Below, in pieces: positions 49,686 to 59,682 of a DNA stretch of 64,000 bases. Both the position numbers and the translations under genes were made by a program. The notes below the pieces were generated by a model, which did not search any database, was not told where the DNA came from, and saw only the letters and a program-made list of their open reading frames with translations. Each line of letters opens with the position of its first letter. Within the stretch, counting starts at the first letter, position 1. This stretch comes from Sphingomonas sp. 7/4-4 (lineage in GTDB: Bacteria; Pseudomonadota; Alphaproteobacteria; Sphingomonadales; Sphingomonadaceae), in contig NZ_CP115960.1 of NCBI RefSeq assembly GCF_027941955.1, positions 2,294,001 through 2,358,000 of the forward strand, given 5' to 3'.

Positions 49686-50406
49686 CCCCCAGCACTTCGG
49701 CCACCGCGCGCAGCACGTCGGGCTTCATCTGCACCCATAAGTGGCTGCTGCTGACTTCGATGGCGCGGCCGCCCGAACCCTCGGGCTCACGGCAGATCAG
49801 CCCATTCACCAACCCGTCGCTATGGCTCCAGATCGCGGTCGACGGCACGGGCAACGGCCGCGCCGCCTCCTCCAGCCGCGCGTTCAGCGCCGGATCGTCG
49901 ATCTTCTCGCCGGTCAGCCACTCGAAGGGGCGCCAGACATTGGTGCAGGTCGGCGGGCCGGCGAAGGGCGAGCTGATCGTGATCACTTCGCGCACCAGCT
50001 CGGGATGCCGGTGCGCCGCGACCCGCGCCATGATCCCGCCCAGCGATATGCCGACCAACGTCACTTTCTCTCCGGTCTCCGCATGCACCGCGGCGATCCG
50101 CTCCATCAGCCGCTCGCCCTCGGGTCCGATCGCGCGCACGCCCAGATTGCGGCCGAGATCCCAGCCTTCCGCACGATAGCCGAGCCGGTTGAGATAGCGC
50201 CGCATCACGAAAGTCGAGCGATCCGAGTTGGTCAGCCCGGGGAGCACTATCACCGGGCGGCCGTCGCCGGGCGGCACGTCTTCCAGCGTCTTCCATTCGC
50301 GGATCAGCCGGCCCAGTCCCCATGCCGCGCGCGGCCCTTCGGAAAGCAGCGCCAATGCGGGCGGCGGAACGCTGTTCGAACTCGGTATCGCCAGCTTCAA
50401 AGCCAT
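49495..50406 (-). CDS. Alpha/beta hydrolase, lipase-like; probable 3' frameshift
   Basis: 303 residues as read. PVIVLPGLTNSDRSTFVM (oxyanion-hole region), nucleophile elbow LVGISLGGIMARVAA, and later the Asp in IWSHSDGLV and His in SSSHLWVQMKPDVLRAVAE. It resembles esterase/lipase proteins acting on lipids or PHA. After AEVLG the protein continues 60 residues antisense to the lipoprotein gene in low-quality Arg/Pro/Ser sequence. If the five-base C-run at 49686-49690 lacks one C, the stop would be at 49661 (ending GGQSGSEAR). I think that is the true end. Confidence 0.75.
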   Translation of the reverse strand: MALKLAIPSSNSVPPPALALLSEGPRAAWGLGRLIREWKTLEDVPPGDGRPVIVLPGLTNSDRSTFVMRRYLNRLGYRAEGWDLGRNLGVRAIGPEGERLMERIAAVHAETGEKVTLVGISLGGIMARVAAHRHPELVREVITISSPFAGPPTCTNVWRPFEWLTGEKIDDPALNARLEEAARPLPVPSTAIWSHSDGLVNGLICREPEGSGGRAIEVSSSHLWVQMKPDVLRAVAEVLGVSRDPRRDSRHRPGNCRGSSCIPSRACGAPCPPGLPSRASSCRSCGPILPGWSWSSRLPGCLP

Positions 50407-50410
50407 TGCA

Positions 50411-51052
50411 TCACTCCAAAGGCGAAGGGGTCCATGCCCCCATCCGCACGCCGGCGATCCGAAGCCCGCCCGCACTCCACTCGTTACAGGTCCTCAACGC
50501 ACTGTACCCGCCACGGGCTGCATAGAAAGCGTCATGCCCGCCATAGCCCCTTATCGGCGGCCCGGCCGCGAAGGTGCCGCGGATATAAGCGACGAGCCGG
50601 GTATATTCCTCCGCCCGCAACACGAGCATGCGGGTCTTCGCGGCCGGCCGCGGCTCGGGCACCGCCGAGACATGCACTACCGTCGGCCCCAGCCCGGCCA
50701 GCGCCCGCGCGACACGGAACGGATTCATGTCCCACCAGGTGGGCGTGTTGAGATAGAAATCGCGATCGCCCCAGCCGAACATCAGCATCTGCTGTGCCGC
50801 CTGCGCCGGGTCGGCGAAATGCTCGGGGAGCACCAGATCGGCGAAATCCCGCGCCGGCAGCACCAGATCGGTGTGCACGCCATTGTCGGCGACATAGATC
50901 GTCACGCCCTGTGCCGGAGGCTTCCAGTCGCGATTGGCGGCGATGGCGCTTCCCACCAGCGCCGCCGCGAGATAGCACAGGACCACCGCGCCAAAGGCGA
51001 GCGACGCCCTCTTAGTCCAGCGCGCCGCCCGTACGAGGCCGTTTCGTATCAT
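50411..51052 (-). CDS. DUF2459 (TIGR02117-type) membrane-anchored protein
   Basis: 213 residues. One N-terminal membrane segment (about 17-38, SLAFGAVVLCYLAAALVGS), then a periplasmic domain with GVTIYVADNGVHTDLVLPA, MLMFGWGDRDFYLNTPTWWD and RTCNEWSAGGLRIAGVRMG. This matches the DUF2459 family, often annotated near urease or PHA genes but without a defined role; the His/Asp/Cys positions suggest a hydrolase-like fold. It overlaps or nearly touches the alpha/beta hydrolase downstream (4 bp) and diverges from phhA. Confidence 0.88.
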   Translation of the reverse strand: MIRNGLVRAARWTKRASLAFGAVVLCYLAAALVGSAIAANRDWKPPAQGVTIYVADNGVHTDLVLPARDFADLVLPEHFADPAQAAQQMLMFGWGDRDFYLNTPTWWDMNPFRVARALAGLGPTVVHVSAVPEPRPAAKTRMLVLRAEEYTRLVAYIRGTFAAGPPIRGYGGHDAFYAARGGYSALRTCNEWSAGGLRIAGVRMGAWTPSPLE

Positions 51053-51077
51053 TTGTAACAATGCTAGACCGGTTCCG

Positions 51078-51943
51078 ATGACAAAGGATACCCACGTGCT
51101 GGAGCGCCCCCCGAAGGCGCCGCGTCCGACTGGACGATACCGCAGAACTGGCGGGCGTACACTGCGGAGGAGCACGCCACCTGGGACACGCTGTTCGAGC
51201 GTCAGGCCAAGCTCCTCCCCGGCCGCGCATCCCAGGCCTATCTCAACGGGCTCGACGCGCTGCGTCTCTCCGAATCGGGCATCCCCAATTTCGAGGAATT
51301 GTCCGAGCGGCTGATGAAGCTCACCGGCTGGCAGGTGGTCGCGGTGCCGGGACTCGTTCCCGACGAGGTGTTCTTCGATCACATGGCGAACCGGCGCTTC
51401 GTCGCCGGCAACTTCATCCGCCGTCCCGATCAGCTCGATTACCTTCAGGAGCCCGACGTCTTCCACGACGTGTTCGGCCATGTGCCGATGCTCGCCGACC
51501 CGGTCTTCGCCGATTATCTCGCAGCCTATGGCCGCGGCGGCGTCCGCGCGATGGAGCTTGGCGCACTCAAGCAGCTCGGCCGGCTCTATTGGTACACCGT
51601 CGAGTTCGGGCTGGTGCAGGAGGCCGAAGGGCTGCGCATCTATGGCGCGGGGATCGTGTCGAGTTCGGCGGAGAGCCGTTTCGCGCTCGACGATCCGAGC
51701 CCCAATCGCATCGGCTTCGATCTCCGCCGCGTGATGCGCACCGAATATCGGATCGACGATTTCCAGCAGAATTATTTCGTCATTCCCAGCTTCGACGAAC
51801 TGCTGCGCGTGACGATCGAAACCGATTTTGCTCCGCTTTATGAAGAGATATTGCCGCTGCCGGACATTCCGGTCGCAGAGATCCTGCCCGAGGACGACGT
51901 GATCACGCACGGTACGCAGGAATATGCGCACTCGAAGCGCTGA
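51078..51943 (+). CDS. phhA: Phenylalanine 4-monooxygenase, one frameshift near the N-terminus
   Basis: About 288 residues after correction. It converts phenylalanine to tyrosine using tetrahydropterin and non-heme iron. The iron ligands are the two His in PDVFHDVFGHVPML and the Glu in WYTVEFGLVQE; the FEELSERLMKLTGWQVVAVP and MANRRFVAGNFIRRPDQLDY segments are diagnostic. From ATG 51078 the frame is lost at 51107-51112, where six C should be seven. With correction the N-terminus reads LERPPEGAASDWTIPQNW and continues without a break. It is monofunctional and lacks the regulatory ACT domain, as usual in bacteria. Confidence 0.92.
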
Positions 51944-51981
51944 TCTTTGATACTCCCCGCAACGGGCGGCTCGGACAACGG

Positions 51982-52051
51982 CCAGCGCTCCGGCCTTCGC
52001 CGGAGCACCATAACCCATCCTCTTGTGCTCCGGCGAAGGCCGGAGCGCTGG
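51982..52051. repeat. Perfect 27-bp inverted repeat between convergent genes
   Basis: The arm at 51982-52008 (CCAGCGCTCCGGCCTTCGCC onward) is matched exactly in inverse at 52025-52051, with a 16-base spacer. Each arm contains its own CTCCGGCCTTCGCCGGAG hairpin. It lies between the phhA and prmA stops and probably terminates both. Confidence 0.9.
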
Positions 52052-52097
52052 GCGGAGGGGACATCGTTCACCCCCGCCGCCCCGCACTAGCGTCAAA

Positions 52098-53042
52098 TCA
52101 GATATCCAGCGCCCAGCCGTCGCGGCCCTTAGGGTCGGGCGGCGAAGCGGGGATGTAGCGCGTCTCGCCGGCGGTGAGCCGCAGGATCGTCCAGTCGCCG
52201 CGGCGGTCGAACGCTTCCAGACGGCAGCCACAAGCCTCGAACGCCGCGACGACTTGCTCGCGCTGCGTCTCAAGCAGCCCCGCCAGCACGATCGTCGCGC
52301 GCGCATCGGCGATCGCCGCCAGCTCGGGCGCCATCGACACCAGGGGCCCGGCAAGGATGTTGGCGATCAGCAGGTCGTAGGGCGCGCGCGCCGTGATCGC
52401 ATCGCTCAGCGCGCCGTCGGCGACGATCAGCTCCAGCCCCGCGATATCATTGTCGGCAGCGTTGATTTGCGTCACGTCGATCGCGGCGGGATCGATATCG
52501 GTGGCGACGACCTTCGCGGCCGGCCAGAGATGCGCCGCGGCGAAGGCGAGCAGCCCGGTGCCGGTGCCGACATCGATGACGTTGGCGAAATCCCGGTCCG
52601 CCATCGCGTCGAGCATCCTGAGGCATCCCGAGGTCGTCGCATGGTGCCCGGTGCCGAAGGCGCGGCCGGCATCGATCAGGAAAGCACGCCCGCCCGCCGG
52701 CGCCTCGACCGGGTGCGCGCTGGTGTGGACGACGAACCGGCCCTCGCGGATCGGCTCGAGCCCTTCCTGGCTCATCGCCACCCAATCCTCGGCGGTCAGC
52801 GCCTCGATCACCGGCGCGACATCCGCGGCGCTCGGCACGAGCGCACGCAAGGCGTCGAGCATCGCGGCGTCGGGCTCGTCCTCCATATAGGCGTCGAGCC
52901 GCCAGTGCTCGACATCGTCCTCCACCTCTTCGGTGGTCATCAGCACCGCATCGAGCGCGAATTCGCCGGCGTCGATCGCCTCGGCTTCCGCGCGGGTGCA
53001 CGGCAGCGTCACCTTCCAGCTGTCGACCGGTTCAACGGACAT
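52098..53042 (-). CDS. prmA: Ribosomal protein L11 methyltransferase
   Basis: 314 residues. The N-terminal substrate domain (MSVEPVDSWKVTLPCTRAEA) leads to a class I methyltransferase: DAGRAFGTGHHATTSGCLRM, motif I VIDVGTGTGLLAFAAAHLW, ATDIDPAAIDVTQINA, and motif IV LLIANILAGPLV (NxLA form). It trimethylates ribosomal protein L11 with SAM. The start overlaps the end of the SDR gene by 11 bp. Confidence 0.93.
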   Translation of the reverse strand: MSVEPVDSWKVTLPCTRAEAEAIDAGEFALDAVLMTTEEVEDDVEHWRLDAYMEDEPDAAMLDALRALVPSAADVAPVIEALTAEDWVAMSQEGLEPIREGRFVVHTSAHPVEAPAGGRAFLIDAGRAFGTGHHATTSGCLRMLDAMADRDFANVIDVGTGTGLLAFAAAHLWPAAKVVATDIDPAAIDVTQINAADNDIAGLELIVADGALSDAITARAPYDLLIANILAGPLVSMAPELAAIADARATIVLAGLLETQREQVVAAFEACGCRLEAFDRRGDWTILRLTAGETRYIPASPPDPKGRDGWALDI

Positions 53043-53730
53043 AGCTGGCTCCGTTGATGTCGAGCACCGCGCCGGTCATCGAGGGCGGGGCTTCCAGTGC
53101 GCAGAAACGCGCGAGCTTCGCCACTTCCTCGGGATCGGCGACGCGGCCGAGCGGAATGTCGGCGAGCAACTTGTCGCCGCCGCGGCTGGCCAGATACTCC
53201 TCGGCCATCCCGGTCATGGTGAAGCCCGGACAGATCGCGAAGGCGAGGATGCCGTCGCGTGCATAGCCTCGTGCGATGCTCTTGGTCATCCCGACCATCC
53301 CGGCCTTGGATGCGGCATAATGCCAGTGCGCCGGGCTGTCGCCGCGATAGGCGGCGCGGCTGGCCACGTTGACGATCCGCCCCGGCCGGCCCTCTGCCTG
53401 CCAATGGCGCACCGCCAACCGGCACAACTCTGCGGACGCGGTCAGGTTCACCCGCATCGTCCGCTCCCAGCCCGCGACCCAATCCTGATGATCGAGATCG
53501 AGCGGATTGCTCTCGAAGACGCCGGCATTGTTGATCAGCACGTCGATGCGGCCGTCGAGCGCGTCGAGCGCCTGTTGCCACAGCTTTTGCGGCGCGGCGG
53601 GGTCGGTGAAGTCGGCGGGCATATCGCCGCGCGTGCTCTGGCCGACGAGGCGCAGCCCTTCGCCCGAGAGCGACTGCGCGATCGCCGCGCCGATCCCGCG
53701 GCTGGCACCGGTGAGGAGGATGTTGGTCAT
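53032..53730 (-). CDS. Short-chain dehydrogenase/reductase
   Basis: 232 residues from ATG 53730. Cofactor site LLTGASRGIGAAIAQ, NNAGV, active-site VASRAAYRG Ser region and YAASKAG (Tyr-x3-Lys), and PGFTMTGMAEEY. A 3-oxoacyl-ACP-reductase-like SDR; the dinucleotide and substrate are not settled. Translationally coupled to prmA through an 11-bp overlap. Confidence 0.9.
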   Translation of the reverse strand: MTNILLTGASRGIGAAIAQSLSGEGLRLVGQSTRGDMPADFTDPAAPQKLWQQALDALDGRIDVLINNAGVFESNPLDLDHQDWVAGWERTMRVNLTASAELCRLAVRHWQAEGRPGRIVNVASRAAYRGDSPAHWHYAASKAGMVGMTKSIARGYARDGILAFAICPGFTMTGMAEEYLASRGGDKLLADIPLGRVADPEEVAKLARFCALEAPPSMTGAVLDINGASYVR

Positions 53731-53783
53731 GCGCCCGGCACTAGCGACTTGGCCAATTGCCGTCATCCCCGGCCGCATGCGCT

Positions 53784-53884
53784 CCCCTCCCGCTTGCGGG
53801 AGGGGTCGGGGAGGGCCTGACGTGCGTGAGTCGCGCGAACCTCCCCGACAGTCCCTCCCTAATCCCTCCCGCAAGCGGGAGGGG
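53784..53884. repeat. Inverted pair of CCCCTCCCGC palindromes
   Basis: Hairpin CCCTCCCGCTTGCGGGAGGG at 53784-53805 and its counterpart at 53863-53884, with CGGGGAGG / CCTCCCCG pairing between them. It sits between the first receptor gene's stop and the SDR start. Confidence 0.85.
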
Positions 53885-53891
53885 AATAGGG

Positions 53892-55256
53892 TCAAGCGGC
53901 GACCGAGCTCGAAAAGCTCTCCGCGGCGGCGCGAAGTTCGTTGAGGCGATCGTCCACTTCGGCGACATCGCGCTGGAGCGTGTCGATCTCGCTGGTCACC
54001 GTCTTGGTATCCTCGCGGATCGCGCCGATCGTCGCCGACATCGAATCGGCGGCAAGCGCGGTCTCGTCGACAGCGGCGGTGATCGCGGTCACGGTCTGCG
54101 CCTGAACCTCCATCGCGGTGCGGATGCGGTTGGCGCTTTCCTGAACCTCGTTGACCGTCGAGCGGATCGAAGCGTTGGTCTCCACGGTCGATCTGGTCGC
54201 CGACTGGATCGACGCGATCTTGGCGGCGATATCGTCGGTAGCGCGCGCGGTCTGGCTGGCGAGGCTCTTCACTTCCTGCGCCACCACTGCGAAACCGCGG
54301 CCGGCGTCGCCGGCACGGGCAGCCTCGATCGTCGCATTGAGCGCGAGAAGGTTGGTCTGCCCCGCGATGTCGCGGATCAGCCCCAGGATCGATTCGATCG
54401 ACTTGGCGTGATCGGAAAGCATCTCGGACATGCCGACCGCCTCACCCGCCTGCCCCGAAGCGCGGGTGGCGATATCGGCGGCCGACTCGACTTCCATACG
54501 GGCATCCTCGATCGCGCGGATCAGGCCCGCTGCGGTCTGCGCGGCCTCCCGCATCGCGACAGCCGATTGCTCGGCCGCGGCGGCGACTTCGCTGGCCTTG
54601 CCCAGCATCCCGCGCGCCGAGCTCGACGCACCCTGCGCCTGAATGCGGATGCGGTTGCCGAGCGTCGTCGCGCCTTCGATCGATTCGCTGATGCTGGCGC
54701 GGAAGCGCGCAGAACTGTCGCGGCGCTCCTCGCTGATCTGCGCCGCATCGGTGGCACCGAGATGCCCGGCCATCAGATCGGCCTCGGCCATGGCGAGGCG
54801 CTGGACCACGTCGCACAGCCTCCCCAGCCGATCGGCATCGGTCACTTTCTCGCGGAGCACGGCCATGGTGGCGCTGTGCGCATAAGCGAAGGCGGCGAGC
54901 ACCGCGGGCAGCGGCACGCCGCCCTGATAGGTCTGCGCGGCATAGCCGCACGCCATCTCGACCCATTCCTCGGTGAACGGAGCGCCGAATTTCAGCTTCG
55001 CGTAACGCGCGCCGAGCTGGACCTGCTCCTCGAAAGCGCGCGGCTCCTCGAAGACGCTGCGCATCGGCGCGCTGGCGGGCATTTCGAGGAAATGCTTCCA
55101 GAAGGCGCGGGCGACATCCTCATGACGCCCGTCGAGCAACGCGCTGATCTCGGCGCAGGCCGGCAGCACCGCCCCGTCCCAGTCATAGACCTGCCGATGC
55201 TCCTCGACCGAGCGGGTACCCCCGCTCCAACGTCCCGGTTCGCGCCGTCCCACCAT
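53892..55256 (-). CDS. Soluble methyl-accepting receptor with globin-like sensor domain (copy 1)
   Basis: 454 residues, no membrane segment. About 20-165 is a helical domain shaped like a globin-coupled sensor ([56 protein letters not shown]). About 200-440 is an MCP signalling domain with the conserved tip [35 protein letters not shown]. The proximal heme His expected in the VHxRIGL-type motif aligns to Tyr in [12 protein letters not shown], so heme binding is doubtful. It should relay a cytoplasmic signal to CheA, but no che genes are nearby. Copy 2 lies 10 bp upstream. Confidence 0.85.
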   Translation of the reverse strand: MVGRREPGRWSGGTRSVEEHRQVYDWDGAVLPACAEISALLDGRHEDVARAFWKHFLEMPASAPMRSVFEEPRAFEEQVQLGARYAKLKFGAPFTEEWVEMACGYAAQTYQGGVPLPAVLAAFAYAHSATMAVLREKVTDADRLGRLCDVVQRLAMAEADLMAGHLGATDAAQISEERRDSSARFRASISESIEGATTLGNRIRIQAQGASSSARGMLGKASEVAAAAEQSAVAMREAAQTAAGLIRAIEDARMEVESAADIATRASGQAGEAVGMSEMLSDHAKSIESILGLIRDIAGQTNLLALNATIEAARAGDAGRGFAVVAQEVKSLASQTARATDDIAAKIASIQSATRSTVETNASIRSTVNEVQESANRIRTAMEVQAQTVTAITAAVDETALAADSMSATIGAIREDTKTVTSEIDTLQRDVAEVDDRLNELRAAAESFSSSVAA

Positions 55257-55266
55257 ATATTCTCTC

Positions 55267-56634
55267 CTAGGCCGCGACTTTCGAAACGAAGTCGCTGGCA
55301 CTGCCCTTCAGGCTGCCGAGCTGGCTATCGAGGGCGGCAAAGCCCTGGCCCACCCGGTCGATTTCGGAGGCAACCGCCTCGGTATCCTCGCGGATCGCGC
55401 CGATCGTCGCCGACATCGAATCGGCGGCGAGCGCGGTCTCGTCGACCGCAGCGGTGATCGCCGTCACGGTCTGCGCCTGAACCTCCATCGCGGTACGGAT
55501 GCGATTGGCGCTTTCCTGCACTTCGCTCACCGTCTCGCGGATCGAGGCATTGGTCTCGACCGTGCTGCGCGTCGCGGACTGGATCGAGGCGATCTTGGCG
55601 GCGATGTCGTCGGTAGCGCGCGCGGTCTGGTTGGCGAGGCTCTTCACTTCCTGTGCGACGACGGCGAAGCCGCGCCCGGCATCGCCGGCACGGGCCGCCT
55701 CGATCGTGGCGTTGAGCGCGAGCAAATTGGTCTGGCCGGCAATGTCGCGGATCAGCCCGAGGATCGATTCGATCGACTTGGCATGATCCGAAAGCATCTC
55801 GGACATGCCGACAGCGGCGCCCGCCTGGCTCGAAGCGCGGTTGGCGATGTCGGCGGCGGACTCGACTTCGATGCGGGCGTCCTCGATCGCACGGATCAGG
55901 CCCGCTGCGGTCTGCGCGGCTTCGCGCATCGCCACGGCCGACTGCTCGGCCGCGGCCGCGACTTCGCTGGCCTTGCCGAGCATCCCGCGCGCCGATGCGG
56001 ACGTATGCACTGCCTGGATACGGAGCTGATCGCCCTCGCGCGAGGCACTCTCGACCGTCATGCCGATCGAGATCGCGGAATTCGGCGGCGAGCCGGTCGC
56101 GCGCCTTTGCGAGCTGTGCTCGCGATACATGTTGTAGAGTTCGACGGTGATGTCGCCCTCGAGCGCGGAGAGCCGCATCAGCGTGTCGATCAGCGCGGGG
56201 AGCCGGGCATTGTCCGCGCCGAGGCGGCGCATCAGCACCTGCAGCGCGGCGCGATCGCTGGCGCTGATCATCGACAGCAGGGCCATCGGCGGCACATCGG
56301 CGTCATAAGCGGCGGCGACCGAACGCTCGATCGATTCGACCCAGGCATTGCCCTGCAGATCGAGGAAGCGGTTCTTGAGGAACACCACGCCGACATCGAT
56401 CATCTTGGCGGTATCGTCGGTCGCCCAGTTGCGCTCGTCGGCGAAGCAATGGAGCCATTGCTGCCAATAGGCTTCGGACACCGAATGGATCTCGGGCTCC
56501 AGCGTTTCCCACGCTTCGCGGCTCGAACGTGCCAGCGATCCTTCGACGTCGAACACGCGCAGCCGTGCGCGAATGTCGATCCGGGCGCTCATCGTGCCGG
56601 GTGCCGGCAGGTCCTTGGTCGATGCCACTGTCAA
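55267..56634 (-). CDS. Soluble methyl-accepting receptor with globin-like sensor domain (copy 2)
   Basis: 455 residues. The sensor half (about 25-170) shows the same pattern as copy 1 ([31 protein letters not shown]) but differs widely, and the ligand position reads [11 protein letters not shown] with no His. The signalling half (from about 215) is nearly identical to that of copy 1 over 200 residues, including [20 protein letters not shown]. Starts are ambiguous: TTG 56634 or GTG 56628 after AAGGGG, or ATG 56592. The two genes are cotranscribed from the divergent region shared with sdhC. Confidence 0.83.
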   Translation of the reverse strand: MTVASTKDLPAPGTMSARIDIRARLRVFDVEGSLARSSREAWETLEPEIHSVSEAYWQQWLHCFADERNWATDDTAKMIDVGVVFLKNRFLDLQGNAWVESIERSVAAAYDADVPPMALLSMISASDRAALQVLMRRLGADNARLPALIDTLMRLSALEGDITVELYNMYREHSSQRRATGSPPNSAISIGMTVESASREGDQLRIQAVHTSASARGMLGKASEVAAAAEQSAVAMREAAQTAAGLIRAIEDARIEVESAADIANRASSQAGAAVGMSEMLSDHAKSIESILGLIRDIAGQTNLLALNATIEAARAGDAGRGFAVVAQEVKSLANQTARATDDIAAKIASIQSATRSTVETNASIRETVSEVQESANRIRTAMEVQAQTVTAITAAVDETALAADSMSATIGAIREDTEAVASEIDRVGQGFAALDSQLGSLKGSASDFVSKVAA

Positions 56635-56789
56635 AGAATCCCCTTGGACGGCCCGCAGACACGCGGACCAACACTCCCGATTGCTATGGCGCGAGATTGG
56701 TTAAGAGGAGTTAGGACCCGGGTCCGTCGCGCTTCCCGACTTGCATCCGTTGCATCGGGGACTAAGGAAGCGGCGTCGACCCGAAAGGA

Positions 56790-57218
56790 ATGCCCTTGGC
56801 CAACGTCCGCAACCCCGCGCGACCGCTGTCGCCGCACCTATCGATCTGGAAATGGGGCCCCGCAATGGCGGTCTCGATCGTCCACCGCGCCACCGGTTCC
56901 GGCATGGCGACCGTGGGCACGATCCTGCTCGTCTGGTGGCTGAGCGCAATGGCATCGGGAGCGGCCGCCTATGCCGCGTTCGTCGACCTGTTCACGGTGA
57001 GCTCGGGCAAGCTCAATGTGGTGGGCTATATCGTCGGCGTCGGGCTGACCCTGTCGTTCTTCCAGCACATGGCGTCCGGCGTGCGCCACTTGTTCCTCGA
57101 CACCGGCGCGGCGTTCGAACTCGGCGTCAACAAGCGCTCGGCGCTGGCGACCTTCGTGTTCGCGATCGTCGCCACCGCCATTTTCTGGGTGATCCTGCTG
57201 GAGAAGAGCAATGGGTGA
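56790..57218 (+). CDS. sdhC: Succinate dehydrogenase cytochrome b556 subunit
   Basis: 142 residues, three membrane helices. PLSPHLSIWKWGPAMAVSIV leads to HRATGSGM, the Ser/His-containing quinone-site motif, and the heme ligand region is SFFQHMASGVRHLFLDTG. It anchors complex II in the inner membrane. AAAGGA lies 4-5 bases before the ATG. It overlaps sdhD by 8 bp. Confidence 0.95.
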   Translation: MPLANVRNPARPLSPHLSIWKWGPAMAVSIVHRATGSGMATVGTILLVWWLSAMASGAAAYAAFVDLFTVSSGKLNVVGYIVGVGLTLSFFQHMASGVRHLFLDTGAAFELGVNKRSALATFVFAIVATAIFWVILLEKSNG

Positions 57219-57600
57219 CGGCACCGAAATCGGACGCGTCCGCGGGCTCGGCTCCGCGCATGAGGGCGCCGATGCGTGGTGGCACCACAAGATCAGCGCG
57301 GGATCGAACCTGATCCTCGTTCTGTGGTTCCTGATCTCGCTCGCCTTGCTGCCGGCCTATGATTACGCGACGATCACCGGCTGGCTGGTCCAGCCCCTCG
57401 CCGCGGTGCCGCTGATCCTGCTCGTCGTCAGCACCTTCTATCACTTCCACCACGGCCTCACCGTCGTGATCGAGGATTATCAGCACGACCACACCCGCTT
57501 CGTACTGCTCCTCCTCCTGAAGTATTTCACCATCGCCACTGCGACTCTCGCGATCTTCTCGATCCTCAAGGTCGCCTTCACTGCCGGAGCGCCGCTCTGA
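57211..57600 (+). CDS. sdhD: Succinate dehydrogenase membrane anchor subunit
   Basis: 129 residues with three helices (about 28-48, 60-82, 95-118). The conserved features are [19 protein letters not shown] at the first helix and [17 protein letters not shown] with heme/quinone-site His and Asp. Its last base is the first base of sdhA. Confidence 0.94.
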   Translation: MGDGTEIGRVRGLGSAHEGADAWWHHKISAGSNLILVLWFLISLALLPAYDYATITGWLVQPLAAVPLILLVVSTFYHFHHGLTVVIEDYQHDHTRFVLLLLLKYFTIATATLAIFSILKVAFTAGAPL

Positions 57601-59402
57601 TGCCAGCTGCGTACAAGATCATCGATCATACCTATGACGCCGTCGTCGTCGGCGCCGGAGGCTCGGGCTTGCGCGCGACGATGGGCTGCGCCGAGGCCGG
57701 CCTGAAGACCGCGTGCATCACCAAGGTGTTCCCGACGCGCTCGCACACCGTGGCGGCGCAGGGCGGCATCGCGGCATCGCTCGGCAACAACAGCCCCGAC
57801 CATTGGTCATGGCACATGTTCGATACCGTCAAGGGTTCGGACTGGCTCGGCGACCAGGACGCGATCGAATATATGGTCCGCGAGGCGCCCGCCGCGGTCT
57901 ATGAGCTCGAACATGCCGGCGTGCCGTTCAGCCGCAACGACAACGGCACGATCTATCAGCGCCCGTTCGGCGGCCACATGCAGAATATGGGCGAAGGCCC
58001 GCCGGTACAGCGCACCTGCGCCGCCGCCGACCGCACCGGCCACGCGATGCTCCACGCGCTCTACCAGCAGAGCCTGAAGTATGACGCCGATTTCTACGTC
58101 GAATATTTCGCGCTCGACCTGATCATGGAGAACGGCGCCTGCCGCGGCGTGATCGCCTTGTGCATGGAAGACGGCAGCATCCACCGCTTCCGCAGCCATG
58201 CCGTGGTGCTCGCCACCGGCGGCGGCGGCCGCGTCTACCAGTCGGCGACTTCGGCCCACACCTGCACCGGCGACGGCAACGGCATGGCGCTGCGCGCCGG
58301 CATCGCACTGCAGGACATGGAGTTCGTCCAGTTCCACCCGACCGGCATCTACGGCGCCGGGGTGCTGATCACCGAAGGCGCCCGCGGCGAAGGCGGCTAC
58401 CTCACCAATTCCGAGGGCGAGCGCTTCATGGAGCGCTATGCGCCGAGCGCGAAGGACCTCGCCAGCCGCGACGTCGTCGCACGCTCGATGGCGATGGAGA
58501 TCCGCGAGGGCCGCGGTGTCGGCAAGGAGAAGGATCACATCTTCCTTCACCTCAACCATATCGACCCGAAGATCCTGCACGAGCGGCTTCCGGGCATTAC
58601 CGAGACGGGCAAGATCTTCGCCGGCGTCGATCTGACCCGCCAGCCGCTGCCGGTGGTCCCGACCGTCCACTATAATATGGGCGGCATCCCGACCAACTAT
58701 CACGGCGAAGTCGTGCATCTGAAGGACGGCAATCCGGACTCGGTCGTCCCCGGCCTGTTCGCGGTCGGCGAAGCGGCATGCGTGTCGGTTCACGGCGCCA
58801 ACCGCCTCGGTTCGAACAGCCTCATCGATCTCGTCGTGTTCGGCCGCGCCACCGGCCTCCGCCTCAAGGAGATCCTCAAGCCGGGCACCAAGCACGATGC
58901 GCTGCCGGCGAATTCGGAAGAGTTTTCGCTCACCCGTCTCGACCATTTCCGCAACGCCAAGGGCGCCAAGCCCACTGCGCAGATCCGCGCCGACATGCAG
59001 AAGACGATGCAGCGCCACTGCGCCGTGTTCCGCGACAGCGCGCTGCTGGCGGAAGGCGTCACGCACATGGATGCGGTCTATCAGGGCTTCCAGGATGTCG
59101 GCATCTCGGACCGCTCGCTGATCTGGAACACCGACCTGGTCGAGACGCTCGAACTCGACAATCTGATCAGCCAGGCCGTGGTGACGATCCAATGCGCCGC
59201 CAACCGCAAGGAAAGCCGCGGCGCACACATGCACGAGGATTTCCCCAACCGCGACGACGCGAACTGGATGAAGCACACCGTCGCCACGTTTGATGGCTGG
59301 GGCGGCAAGGGCGGCGGCGTCGCGATCGACTACCGCCCGGTCCACGACTACACGCTCACCGACGAGATCGAGTACATCAAGCCGAAGAAGCGGGTGTACT
59401 AG
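57600..59402 (+). CDS. sdhA: Succinate dehydrogenase flavoprotein subunit
   Basis: 600 residues, full length. FAD-binding [17 protein letters not shown], the covalent FAD His in [18 protein letters not shown], active-site [20 protein letters not shown] and [20 protein letters not shown]. It oxidises succinate to fumarate in the TCA cycle and passes electrons to SdhB. It overlaps sdhD by one base. The iron-sulfur partner sdhB is not next; it lies 3.1 kb further on after four other genes and a palindrome pair. Confidence 0.98.
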   Translation: MPAAYKIIDHTYDAVVVGAGGSGLRATMGCAEAGLKTACITKVFPTRSHTVAAQGGIAASLGNNSPDHWSWHMFDTVKGSDWLGDQDAIEYMVREAPAAVYELEHAGVPFSRNDNGTIYQRPFGGHMQNMGEGPPVQRTCAAADRTGHAMLHALYQQSLKYDADFYVEYFALDLIMENGACRGVIALCMEDGSIHRFRSHAVVLATGGGGRVYQSATSAHTCTGDGNGMALRAGIALQDMEFVQFHPTGIYGAGVLITEGARGEGGYLTNSEGERFMERYAPSAKDLASRDVVARSMAMEIREGRGVGKEKDHIFLHLNHIDPKILHERLPGITETGKIFAGVDLTRQPLPVVPTVHYNMGGIPTNYHGEVVHLKDGNPDSVVPGLFAVGEAACVSVHGANRLGSNSLIDLVVFGRATGLRLKEILKPGTKHDALPANSEEFSLTRLDHFRNAKGAKPTAQIRADMQKTMQRHCAVFRDSALLAEGVTHMDAVYQGFQDVGISDRSLIWNTDLVETLELDNLISQAVVTIQCAANRKESRGAHMHEDFPNRDDANWMKHTVATFDGWGGKGGGVAIDYRPVHDYTLTDEIEYIKPKKRVY

Positions 59403-59423
59403 AACGCTTTACCTAACCCGCTT

Positions 59424-59528
59424 GTCACCCCGGCCTTGTGCCGGGGTCCACCGGGCGGCAGGCGGGAAGCAAGAGACGATAGGACTGCGCTCTCGGCGCA
59501 GTGGACCCCGGCACAAGGCCGGGGTGAC
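59424..59528. repeat. Perfect inverted pair of GTCACCCCGGCCTTGTGCCGG palindromes
   Basis: A 28-base arm at 59424-59451 is matched exactly in inverse at 59501-59528. An inner CTGCGC/GCGCAG hairpin lies between. The arm equals that at 33917-33944. It separates sdhA from the genes inserted before sdhB and likely ends the sdhCDA transcript. From 59529 to 59682 I see only presumed promoter sequence. Confidence 0.9.
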
Positions 59529-59682
59529 GTTTGGGAAATCAGCAGCCATTCGCCCGGATGGATCGCGAAGGTGCGCGACAATAGAACGTCGAGCCATCGC
59601 GTGTGGAGGCGATTTGGCCCTGCGCCCGCTTGACTTCCCGCCGCACCACACAAGATTGTCCCCAACAATCGGGGGCAAGCGT

